Translations under genes and position numbers: made by a program
Notes under the pieces: model-generated
Seen by the model: the letters and a program-made list of their open reading frames with translations, nothing else
Database searches by the model: none
Told to the model about the DNA's origin: nothing
Source: a virus
IMG/VR virus record: IMGVR_UViG_3300030109_004767
Location: 1 to 46,779 of that record
DNA length: 46,779 nucleotides
Reading direction: 5' to 3' (one strand)
Shown here: positions 7,114-16,200 of the stretch, piece by piece
How positions within the stretch are numbered: position 1 is the first letter of the stretch
Layout of the letters: every line of letters begins with the position of its first letter

Positions 7114-9306
7114 ATGGCGAACACGCTATTCAAGGGTGATCTGGCGGAGGTCTCTTTCGGTAAAGAGACTGGATTCAGAGTGGACGGAAAAAACTCACAA
7201 GCGAATTGGACACATACTTCGGTCAGTGGAAACACGAGTCTAATCACATTAGGAGCAGACGAATACTGGACGGCCGCTGGACCGGACCTGTTAATACCAG
7301 ATAATATCCTTGTTGGATGCACACTCAAGATAGAGGGTGGTGGAAATTACACCGCAGACGACTTTGCTACTACGAAGCGCACATACTACATTACAGCAAA
7401 TGATACTGGGGCTGGAACAATATCAGTGCAGCCCGCTCTACTGACCACAGCTGCAACTGCCACAGCAGATGACGACAACTTGGTGATCGATTTCTTCCGA
7501 GCTCCTACATTTGAGTCTACTATGACTACGGGAGCTCAACAAGTGAAAACCGATCAGTTCATTGGATTATTGAATGAGTTCGCTATACCTGAGCCACAGA
7601 TAGATGTCAGGAAGCAACACGTCGTCGGTCTAGGAAGAGACGTGAATATAGTCACAAGCGGCCGGGAGACTATGAGCGGAGGCAACATTCAGCTAAACGC
7701 ACACACATTGAGGTGGGTTAAGTATGCACTTGGCGGGCACACTGCAAAGAGTCAGGGTGAGTTTGCACACTCAGCAGGAGGCGATACTACCCTCACTGGT
7801 GCATCTCCATTGAATATGAAAGACCAATCTGCTACGAAGACCTATGCCGGACAAAAGTATGGAGCTGGAACGGTAGACACCTCCATGTCTGCATTGAGTG
7901 GCACGACACTGACAGGTAACACCCTTTCTGGCAATTTCCTTTTGGGTGCTTTGACAGCATCAGGGTCAAGCAGCACTATCGTATTCGCCACCAACAATTA
8001 CGATGTTCACTTTGAAAACGTGGGCACGGCAGGAATTTTCAAAGTCCTATCCGCCGCTGGTGCGGTTCTATACGGCTCATACGGTGGTGCATCCGGCACG
8101 ACATTGTCAACCTGTGCAGATATAGATTCAGGAGCTGTAGAAAGGGCAAACGACCAAAATATGGCAGTCTATCTATTAGGTCAAGTAGAAGCTGATGTCT
8201 CCGCTGGAGATATTAGACTCAAAGTAGGTTCGGCAAATAGAGCTAAATTCACTGCCGGAACAACTTACGTGCAGATTATCGACAAGGACAAGTTCACTAT
8301 TCCCGGTCAGGATGAGGCAGTGACATCACGACAACTCCACAAACACGAGCTGAGGAGAGTAATTGCATTGGGTACTTCCAATGGCAACGATGCGGACTAT
8401 ATCTATGTGGAAGAACCATTTACGTTCGATCACACCGCTACTAGCATCGGCGTCGAGCGTCTACAATATGGAAGCAGCTCAAACAGAGGGAGTGCTCACA
8501 TTGATTCGACCAGTAAAGAGCTACAGTTTGGTGTGGCACACACTTACTTTGGCCATGATGTACTGCCTTCCTTTACTATAGAGCAATCATTCAGGCAGAA
8601 GGACGTAGAAGCAGATTCAAAACAACTCTTGAGGCTATACAGTGGATGCAAAGCAACATCAGCCACCATATCTGCTGATACAGAGGGCGAAGTAAAGCTT
8701 GAGGTCGCATACGAAGCTTCACGTCACTATACAGAGACCACCAATACTATTACACCACACAGAATGTTTGACAATACCGCAAATACCGCTACTAACAGAA
8801 AGATAAGTGGCATAGCCATAGACGGTGAGAAACCATTCCTCTTCCAAGACGTGAACGTCAGCGTCTTTGGTAGACCAGTTCTCAGAGGCACTGAGTTTAG
8901 CTTACAAGTAGCTAACTCCACAGAAGCCCGCTGGTTCATTAGAGGGTATGAGGGAACTACCTCAGACAATGACCAAGTCCAACACGGTGCTACACAGATG
9001 CCTCTGGAGATCACAGAGGGGCAGAGAGAGTACACCTTTACCATGAGAGCCATGATTGAGGATGATAGAATGTGGGAGGAGCTAAGGACACGAAGGCATC
9101 ACCGCAATACCAACGACATTACAATTACTATGACAAAGGTCGGTAGTAACGCTACGAGAGAAACAGCTACTATTACACTCGAAGATTACACTATTATGAA
9201 AGCTGACCATCAGGTTCCATCTGACAAAGGTCCGGTCTTTGCGGAGATCGAACTTGTCGTCAGACACATGAAGGTGACAGAAAACTCACCTTACTACATA
9301 ATGTAA
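7114..9306 (+). CDS. Tail tube (major tail) protein, enlarged
   Basis: This 730-residue protein probably forms the hollow tail tube. An earlier TTG (7087) extends the frame, but ATG 7114 gives the natural start MANTLFKGDLAEVSFGKETG and clears the palindromes. Residues about 146-210 hold the block TDQFIGLLNEFAIPEPQ...GRETMSGGNIQL...LRWVKYALGG, reminiscent of tail tube proteins. The last 90 or so residues (EYTFTMRAMIEDDRMWEELR ... ATITLEDYTI ... EIELVVRHMKV) look like the closing beta-strands of the same fold. Between them, about residues 240-470 form a Ser/Thr/Gly-rich segment that could be an inserted decoration domain on the tail surface. The position immediately before the G/GT chaperones and tape measure strongly supports the call. 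The size is well above the usual 150-300 residues. Confidence 0.65.
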   Translation: MANTLFKGDLAEVSFGKETGFRVDGKNSQANWTHTSVSGNTSLITLGADEYWTAAGPDLLIPDNILVGCTLKIEGGGNYTADDFATTKRTYYITANDTGAGTISVQPALLTTAATATADDDNLVIDFFRAPTFESTMTTGAQQVKTDQFIGLLNEFAIPEPQIDVRKQHVVGLGRDVNIVTSGRETMSGGNIQLNAHTLRWVKYALGGHTAKSQGEFAHSAGGDTTLTGASPLNMKDQSATKTYAGQKYGAGTVDTSMSALSGTTLTGNTLSGNFLLGALTASGSSSTIVFATNNYDVHFENVGTAGIFKVLSAAGAVLYGSYGGASGTTLSTCADIDSGAVERANDQNMAVYLLGQVEADVSAGDIRLKVGSANRAKFTAGTTYVQIIDKDKFTIPGQDEAVTSRQLHKHELRRVIALGTSNGNDADYIYVEEPFTFDHTATSIGVERLQYGSSSNRGSAHIDSTSKELQFGVAHTYFGHDVLPSFTIEQSFRQKDVEADSKQLLRLYSGCKATSATISADTEGEVKLEVAYEASRHYTETTNTITPHRMFDNTANTATNRKISGIAIDGEKPFLFQDVNVSVFGRPVLRGTEFSLQVANSTEARWFIRGYEGTTSDNDQVQHGATQMPLEITEGQREYTFTMRAMIEDDRMWEELRTRRHHRNTNDITITMTKVGSNATRETATITLEDYTIMKADHQVPSDKGPVFAEIELVVRHMKVTENSPYYIM

Positions 9307-9346
9307 AGCCAATGCTTATGAACGATATAACAAGGAGATGAGAATA

Positions 9347-9727
9347 ATGAAGATAACCGGAATAGTAGGTGATGGGTTCAAATCCTATCTAATTGATTGG
9401 ACAATAACAGAAGACGGCATTGAATCCCATGGCGGTTCTTTAGACATAAGTGGATTGTCTGTATCGGGGATGCTTACTCTTCAGGCAGAAACGGAAGAAG
9501 CTCTTGCTCCTACCGATTCATATAACGACATGACTGTCGTAGACCTCAAAGTATTGTTATCACAAAGAGATTTGCCAATATACGGCAACAAAGATCAACT
9601 CATTGAAAGACTGAGGGAATGGGATGCATCCAACCCTGATGGTCTGGTAGGAGCAGTTGCGGAAGATTCGGGGGAGTCTAGCGAAGCAACTGTAGTAGAC
9701 GAGTCGGAGGTTGAAGTAGTTGAGTAA
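9347..9727 (+). CDS. SAP-domain protein in the tail module
   Basis: This 126-residue protein has a SAP motif at about residues 60-93: YNDMTVVDLKVLLSQRDLPI then YGNKDQLIERLREW. It fits the SAP pattern of two helices around L-x-R-x-L-P-x-x-G-x-K-x-x-L. SAP domains normally bind DNA. The N-terminal part (KITGIVGDGFKSYLIDWTIT) looks like small beta-strands, and the tail is acidic (VVDESEVEVVE). Of two in-frame ATGs (9338, 9347), I chose 9347 because AAGGAG at 9332-9337 then lies 9 bases upstream. The stop overlaps the TTG start of the tail chaperone gene. A DNA-binding domain between tail tube and tail chaperone genes is odd; small SAP-like domains do occur in phage structural genes, so a head-tail or tail-completion role is possible. 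Confidence 0.65.
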   Translation: MKITGIVGDGFKSYLIDWTITEDGIESHGGSLDISGLSVSGMLTLQAETEEALAPTDSYNDMTVVDLKVLLSQRDLPIYGNKDQLIERLREWDASNPDGLVGAVAEDSGESSEATVVDESEVEVVE

Positions 9728-10067
9728 TTTCACGATAAGCAATACACCAGACCATCATCAAGTAGAAACTGATGACGGCACACTAGAAGTATGGGTAAAG
9801 CCCTTGTCATGGATACAGCAACAGGAAGCTCTCACTAAGTTCGTGGACTTCGCATTGGAAGGAGATAATATATCACCTACCCTTGACTTTGGCGGTTATT
9901 GGAGATACGTTTTGAAAAACTGCATCACAAAGACAGAGCCCAAACTAAGTTACTCCGACCTGCTGAATCTAAAACCAGAAGTCGGTAGCAAGCTAGCTAA
10001 GGTACTGCCTAATCTCACTGATCTGATAAATCAACTCTCAGAGGACGTATCGAGCCCTTTGGAATAA
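9720..10067 (+). CDS. Tail assembly chaperone, short form (gpG-like)
   Basis: This 115-residue protein sits exactly where lambda gpG sits, between the tail tube and tape measure genes. It starts at TTG 9720: an in-frame TAG lies directly upstream, no internal Met exists, and GGAGG (9706-9710) is 9 bases before the TTG. The sequence is soluble and mostly helical, with the motif YWRYVLKNCI and a leucine-rich C-terminus (LNLKPEVGSKLAKVLPNL). Such proteins coat the tape measure while the tube polymerises. Just before its stop codon lies a CCCTTTG slippery heptamer, and the -1 frame continues to 10441. The family cannot be confirmed by eye, but position, size and frameshift together make the call good. 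Confidence 0.7.
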   Translation: MSNFTISNTPDHHQVETDDGTLEVWVKPLSWIQQQEALTKFVDFALEGDNISPTLDFGGYWRYVLKNCITKTEPKLSYSDLLNLKPEVGSKLAKVLPNLTDLINQLSEDVSSPLE

Positions 10068-10441
10068 GCTTCTCTGACCTGAAAAGGTACATCAACAGCG
10101 ACGGAGAAGTAAATCCATTCGACCAAGAACAGTCAATGATGCTTTCGTACCAGACCATTCGCTTTGTTTTAGGCACTCATTTTCACTGCCCCCCTCATTC
10201 TTGGGACGACCAACCCTTTGATCGTGTTATGCTCGATTATATGTTCGTCCAATCCGTTCAACAAAAACAACAGGCTGATATGGAAAAGAAGCAGAAAGAC
10301 ATGAAGAAGCAGTATAACAAAGGGAACAATAAAGGTGGCCGCGTTATACGGACTACCAGTGATGCGGGGGAGCTGGAGGACTACTTTGATCGTATCAACG
10401 CTGAAATGAGGGATAGCGATGGTTCTGAAGGGGTTAGCTGA
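9720..10441 (+). CDS. Tail assembly chaperone, frameshifted long form (gpGT-like)
   Basis: A -1 frameshift on C-CCT-TTG (10055-10061) would join 114 codons of the short form to 126 further codons in the -1 frame, giving about 240 residues. The -1 frame is open from 10022 to 10441. Its translation after the slip (FGISFSDLKRYINSDGEVNP...) is convincing protein that continues without a break into the segment from 10136 (MMLSYQTIRFVLGTHFHCPP...), which has no ribosome-binding site of its own. The T part ends in a highly charged helix (QKQQADMEKKQKDMKKQYNK). In lambda the T domain recruits tail tube subunits to the tape measure. The stop overlaps the tape measure gene's start (10419). The alternative is a separate gene starting at ATG 10136 or 10139. 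Confidence 0.65.
10055..10061 (+). other. Predicted programmed -1 frameshift site (CCCTTTG)
   Basis: In the zero frame the sequence reads C-CCT-TTG-GAA-TAA, a perfect X-XXY-YYZ heptamer. A slip allows CCC and TTT to re-pair. The zero-frame stop TAA follows at 10065-10067, and the -1 frame is open on both sides. Confidence 0.65.
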
Positions 10442-11987
10442 TTCTCTCAAGACGATTAGATTACTCGCTGTCGGAACAGACGCATACGGAAAGGCAACTC
10501 AAAAATCCATAGTAAAGTATCAGGTACTCAGAGGACTTCTTGGACCTGTCGTCGATTTGATGTATGAGCTAAAATCCAACATTCAATTAGTTACCGAAGT
10601 ATTGGGCGTCAATACAGAAGCAGCGGAGGATGCGAATGAAACACTCGAACCGTTAGGAAAGACTCTGAGTATCGTTTCCGCAGGATTCAAAGGAATTTTT
10701 ATGGCAGCCTTTACGCTTGTTGGGTTATTCCTAACGGTATCAGCTGTTCTAATGACTATGACGGGGTCGTTTAGCGGAGCGGTTGAGTTATTCCCTGCTT
10801 TCTATCAAGGCTTTGATCAAATATACGCTTCTGCTATAAGTGTAAAAGATAGTCTTTCAGAGATAGGCGCAGCAATAATGGAAGTTGATTTCGGCCCTCT
10901 ATTGGAGATTGCAGGAGCAGTGTTTGGTGGCATAATTATGCTAGTCGTCAACTTTGCGTCTGCATTCATGGGATTCATTGCAGATGTTTTCACTACCTTG
11001 GCCGATCTGTTCACCTTCATGGCTGATACTGGAGCATTCCAAGCTGTAGTAGATGGCGTAACGGGGATACTAACTGCCTTTGTGATGGTGTTCGCATATA
11101 TCGGAGAGATACTAAGCGTATTTGGAATAAATTTTGAAAGTGTATTTGGCGTCCTTTCTACTCTAATCAGAGCCTTTGTGTTCTTCTTGATGAATAGCGG
11201 GCTCATAGAGTTCTTCGCACTTGCTGTTCAAGCCATTGGCACTATATTGCCACCTGTTGTCTTTGTGATAGGGGAGATATTAGTGGCGGTAGCAAAGGTA
11301 ATTGCATTCTTCGCAGGGCCCCTCGTAAGTGGAATCATCGTAGCAATGACATTGATTGCCGCCGGTATTGGCGTGGCAATCAAATTGATTGTGCTCGTAG
11401 TAAAGGGGCTGGCAAACGCTGTTAATTTCATTTTGGATGGACTTTTCTATGTATTCACCCAAGGTTGGAAAGACGCAATAGATTTTGTTGCTAGTCTGTT
11501 CGACAATAGTTTTGGAAGAGTCATAATAGCCGGTCTTGAACTTCTAATTGATGGCTTTACATATGCTTTTAATGGTATAAAAAATATCATAATGTCCTTC
11601 ATAAACAGCGGGCCTGTTGAGAGCTTGATGGATATAATTGGAGTTATTGGAGACGGTATCGGAGGCATAGGTGATGCAGTTGGAAGCGTCGTGGGAGGTG
11701 CGGCAGATTTCCTTGGCTTCCATTCGGGAGGCATATCCACGGGCCCCGCGAGCGGTTATCCGGTAACTCTACACGGAACAGAGGCTGTCGTCCCCCTCCC
11801 TGATGGCAAATCCATACCTGTGACTATGCAGGGCGTGGGCGGTGGTGGCGGAGAAAACATCACAGTGAATATTAGCGTCAGTGGAGGAGGCAATGCACGA
11901 GAAGTAGCAAGAGCCGTAAGCCAAGAGGTCCAGCGTGTATTCAGGAGCCGTTCGAGAGGCGGCGGTTTTGGTAGAGGGGTGATCTGA
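10419..11987 (+). CDS. Tape measure protein
   Basis: This 522-residue protein probably sets tail length. It starts at ATG 10419, overlapping the end of the chaperone frame, and its stop overlaps the next start (TGATG at 11985-11989). After a helical N-terminal part there are many hydrophobic segments between about residues 85 and 365 (for example GIFMAAFTLVGLFLTVSAVL and AGIGVAIKLIVLVVKGLA), as expected for a tape measure that may enter the cell envelope. The C-terminus holds the typical block HSGGISTGP...TLHGTEAVVPLPDGKSIPV, a glycine stretch, and NITVNISVSGGGNAREVARAV ending in an Arg-rich tail. No lysozyme or peptidase motif is seen. The short length predicts a fairly short tail (roughly 80 nm at 0.15 nm per residue; inference). 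Confidence 0.9.
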   Translation: MVLKGLADSLKTIRLLAVGTDAYGKATQKSIVKYQVLRGLLGPVVDLMYELKSNIQLVTEVLGVNTEAAEDANETLEPLGKTLSIVSAGFKGIFMAAFTLVGLFLTVSAVLMTMTGSFSGAVELFPAFYQGFDQIYASAISVKDSLSEIGAAIMEVDFGPLLEIAGAVFGGIIMLVVNFASAFMGFIADVFTTLADLFTFMADTGAFQAVVDGVTGILTAFVMVFAYIGEILSVFGINFESVFGVLSTLIRAFVFFLMNSGLIEFFALAVQAIGTILPPVVFVIGEILVAVAKVIAFFAGPLVSGIIVAMTLIAAGIGVAIKLIVLVVKGLANAVNFILDGLFYVFTQGWKDAIDFVASLFDNSFGRVIIAGLELLIDGFTYAFNGIKNIIMSFINSGPVESLMDIIGVIGDGIGGIGDAVGSVVGGAADFLGFHSGGISTGPASGYPVTLHGTEAVVPLPDGKSIPVTMQGVGGGGGENITVNISVSGGGNAREVARAVSQEVQRVFRSRSRGGGFGRGVI

Positions 11988-13270
11988 TGCCTAAGATACA
12001 GCTCATTAGAAAGGACAGCACGGTGATAGAACTGGACGCCGAAACCATCGGCTTTGCTATGACTAGAGGAGTTCAGACCTTTCCACTACCTTTCATAGCC
12101 ACAAGATATGCAATCGATCTTAATCAGACAGATATTGGCATAAGCATCAGTGGCATATTATCGGACGATGAGGGAGAAGCCACAGGTAACGGTGCAGCTT
12201 TCACGATAGACCTATCGCAATCAGCTGGGAGCATACCCAGCTCGACGTGGTATGGTCAGTATTCTACATCGGCAGGGTCATGGAATACGGTCAAAGCAGA
12301 TTTAGACGGCGTCAATATATCATTCAAATCGATAGGACAACAGAATGCAGGTTTAGGTGAAACGACTTCTATTCGATTAGCGAATGGCACTACTACTTCT
12401 AGCACAGCTAGCAGTATAATCGGAGTGAACATAAGCAGTACCACAACCACTCAGACATTATCTTCAGCAATAACTACAGCTCTAGCTTCTGCCAATATAA
12501 CTGAAAACGGGGCTACTGTCGCCTTTTCAACAGCATTTACTGTCTCGACAGAAACAGGCCAACAGAAAAATAATTCTTACTTTCATCAAACAGGGGATGT
12601 CAATGCTACTTATGCTGCTGAAAGAATCCAGATCAAGAATAATACAGTAGGCAAAAAGGGCAATCTTTCAGTGACAGTGCAAAAGGGAGTGAATGCTGGT
12701 AGCAACACCTTTGCGTTGATTGATGGTTCGTTGGGCAAGTGGGACAAAGAGTTCCTAGTCACTAATCTTACAGGAGGCACGGACATAAGTAAGATGACAA
12801 TGGGGGATAAGGTTCAGGAGGTTTTGAATCTAGCGAATATGTCTGCCGGAGGAGCTCTCATTTCTCCCAACGTAATGACTGGTTCGGTTTTAGATTTGCC
12901 AAGCAGTGTGTCGTCTTTTGATGCGTCTCGTTTTCTGTCAATAGAAGATGCTGCAACTGTTAAGAAATACATTGTAGGCGTTAGAATACCATACGAATCA
13001 ATAGCTAGCTCTTCAATCGGCCAACGAGTATTACGTCAATATATTGTGCCAGCAGGACCGGGAACTGATTTTGCCCCGGAGAAAAACACCGAATCATTCG
13101 ATCCATCTATAACCGTAAATAACCAAATCGTCCGGCCGAATCCCTATCTTGAACAGGGCGTGGCCATACCTTGCGTTTTGAATACATGGAATCCCACATA
13201 CGATGCAGGTAATGGGTATTGGGCTTACGACCTTACATTATCAGTAGTAGAACAACTTGTGGGGATTTGA
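11987..13270 (+). CDS. Putative distal tail / baseplate protein
   Basis: This 427-residue protein directly follows the tape measure, the usual place for the distal tail protein that caps the tube. Residues 1-60 (MPKIQLIRKDSTVIELDAE ... ATRYAIDLNQTDIGISISGI) and the C-terminus (YDLTLSVVEQLVGI) read like the split beta-barrel halves of a tube-like protein that packs onto the tube end. Between about residues 65 and 265 lies a Ser/Thr-rich segment (STTTTQTLSSAITTALASAN) that may be an inserted surface or carbohydrate-binding domain. No catalytic motif is visible. The assignment rests on gene order and general beta-character, not on a recognised family. Confidence 0.5.
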   Translation: MPKIQLIRKDSTVIELDAETIGFAMTRGVQTFPLPFIATRYAIDLNQTDIGISISGILSDDEGEATGNGAAFTIDLSQSAGSIPSSTWYGQYSTSAGSWNTVKADLDGVNISFKSIGQQNAGLGETTSIRLANGTTTSSTASSIIGVNISSTTTTQTLSSAITTALASANITENGATVAFSTAFTVSTETGQQKNNSYFHQTGDVNATYAAERIQIKNNTVGKKGNLSVTVQKGVNAGSNTFALIDGSLGKWDKEFLVTNLTGGTDISKMTMGDKVQEVLNLANMSAGGALISPNVMTGSVLDLPSSVSSFDASRFLSIEDAATVKKYIVGVRIPYESIASSSIGQRVLRQYIVPAGPGTDFAPEKNTESFDPSITVNNQIVRPNPYLEQGVAIPCVLNTWNPTYDAGNGYWAYDLTLSVVEQLVGI

Positions 13271-13273
13271 TGC

Positions 13274-16200
13274 ATGGGGATTATTCGATACCACGGAAAG
13301 GCTGTAAGGCTCAACGGACTAACCGATGGCCTAGTAGTGCCTACAGGTAAGTTCAAAGAATCTGGTAAGGATTTGAGGCACCCAGAATTTGCAGCTACGG
13401 CGAAAACACCCAAGAGCGACGCGGCCAAGATAGGCAGAAAACACGAAGAACAAATATCGAACCCATTAAACTCCATCAGAGGTGCGTTCACGATTGACGC
13501 ATGTATAGTTCCAGACTATGGTGGCGTGGTTTTAGAAAAGCCGGGACAATTCAAATTGACATATGGAAATCCATTTTCTAACGGCCCTCTCATATTCGAT
13601 GTTACCACGGATCAGAGAACATATAGGATAGAGACTTCATACAATGTCCCGATAGTCACATCAAATCATTCCGGTTCATATTCTGGAGGAGAACATAAGC
13701 CACAGGACCTCACACTATCAGAGCAACCTCTTGTCTTTATCTGTGCTCAATTTAGTCGTAGGTTCGTCCGTTGTTTTGTAAATGGCGATTTGGTTGGTGA
13801 GTTAAATTTTGGCGGAGAAGAACCCTTGGTGTCTCAATCCTCTTCTGATTTATTCATAGGGGGTCAGGGGGGTGAATATAGGGGGCTCATCGAATCGATC
13901 AGATTGAGCAAGGGTGTGACAGAACCCAAGATTGAACCCTTGACCAAAATAGACTCTACTCTCGGTCTGTGGCGTTTTGATGATGAGATCGATGTGCCAG
14001 ATATCTATTTCTTCAACAATGCAAGGTCAGCTGTAACCAATCAAGGAAGGGACGGTCCAGACACTCATGATGGACTCATGCCCATGCCCATGGTAGCTAT
14101 GGGGCATACGTTTGCCGTCAGCGGCACTAACACGTTCAAACTACGAGACTACCCTGCTAACCCCAATAGTAGTGTAGACCGATACACTGCATTGGAAAAA
14201 CTAGCAGCATACATAACAGGGATTGAGCTGAAGGACATCAAGAATCAATCTTGGTTTGCTACTGGTACGTTAGATTTGACAGACGCTCAGTATTTTAGCG
14301 GTGTCGCATCTACTCCTTTGAATGTTATAATCAATCACTCAGGCACACATCCAATGACTGGAATATCTGCAACTCCTTCCAGTCAGATGATTAGATATTC
14401 AGATGATAACGTGCAAGCCACAGCTGCGGCAGTGGACCTTAACCCCATGACAGTCAAACCCGAACGTCTTCGCGTAACTATATTGGATTTTGTCAACTCA
14501 AAGATTACTTGCACTGCTATTCACCTAGCTAATGACGAGGCAAATAATGGAGTAGACAATCTCCCTGAAACACAGAACTCCATATTCTATCAATCTCGAA
14601 CAGATGATGTCCCGGTGTGGTTTGTTTTAGGTAAGTCGGATGTTCTAATCGATCCGGGCAATCCTAATGTCAACGCAGGTGTCTCAAACCAGAAGACTAG
14701 AGCAAAAGATACGTTCACTAAATATCTCTTTACACACAACCAGAAATTCAAAGATACAACTGAATTTAGCAATGATGCTTTCTTCATATCTCCGAAGAGC
14801 CGTTCGATAAGCACTGGTTCTGCCACTGCTTTGGCGGCACCAGCTGAGGATTATTCAGCCATGGGTGGCGTGACATCGTACTCGATTTATGAGGGTGAGT
14901 TCTTTCTTAAGCGACTACCACAACCCGACGAACAGAGAGTTAAACAGACTATACAGGGCATTGCCAACACCTTTGAGTATGTTACCGATGACCCGTCTTT
15001 GAATAGTATATTGAATCAAAATGATATAGTCAAAGTCACAGAGACAGTATTTACAGGATCAATTGACAGAGTAATCAATACCTCGTCATCTGTATTAGCT
15101 ACTGATGCCGGAGGTGATCCCTTCAATCGAATTGTAACCGAGTCCGGTGTTGGGTTCTATGCTACTAACAACATGTCCGCTTCTACAAGAGAGGAGATAG
15201 TGGCGATAGCTGTAGACAATGTCAAGCCCTTCTTATTGAAGGGGCTCGATGATGACCACACAGCCGAACTATCAGGAGGTGTTCCGACCAACGATGCATA
15301 TGTACGACACTTGACTCCAGAAAAGGAACCCAGACTAGCTACAATAGATTCTCCGTCTGTTTTGATTAGTGCTGGTGGCCCAAGAAAGATACATGTCTAC
15401 TATGATGCTATTGACCTCACTGGAGAGATTGTAGCGGGCACTGGTTTCTCATTAAGGTCTGGCATCAATGCTAAGCTCACACCTTTCCATGCTATAGGGA
15501 ATAAGGGCTATCTGGTGGTCAAGAAAACCGTTCCCTGTGGTAGTGCCGTCTTTGGTAGTAGAACGGTCTCAGATTGGCTTAGAAAGCCCTATTCTTCAGC
15601 TCCTAGCAATCACAAGGATATACTGATGAAAGTTACAGCTCCCGGTGGCCTTCTGAGTCTGCCCACGGCTTCTTTCAATGGACCCATGTCTAGCAATATA
15701 TTGTCAGCCGCTCCGACTGGTGACATCACTCCTTCGCCATTCATCAACATCGAAGACTGCGTGGTCACTGTCGGTACAGGCATACAAGGCTATGGACGCC
15801 CTAAGCCCGTTCCCAGCACCAACACCCCCGACGATAGCAGCAACTCTGAGTTTCATTCCCTCTTCATAGAGAATACTCAGCTGAAGGACCAACGAGACTA
15901 CACCACTGCCTCTCCCACGCCTCCCGCCCTTACCAGATCGAATCTCATCGGGTTTGACGTGATAGATAACGATTTGAAAACTAATGACAGCATCGTCCTA
16001 GTCCACCCAACCAACAGGAAAAGAACAGCATCTCTTGAGGATATAGTGACATCGGAGGGTGGCGATGATTCTAGCACAGCTACTATTGAGCTCAATCTTA
16101 TGAAGGGCAGAATAGAAGAGATATCTCCCACGATGAACACGGATGGCTCTTCAGAGCTTACATTGAGGGGACGTTCCATATTGATGGACATATCAGACAG

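Noticed and set aside
10136-10441. Independent gene starting at ATG 10136
   Set aside because: No ribosome-binding site, and the same frame is open and protein-like upstream to the slippery heptamer, so a frameshift product is the better explanation.
10817-11206. Antisense ORF opposite the tape measure gene
   Set aside because: The tape measure protein is unmistakable in this region and the antisense product has no plausible features.
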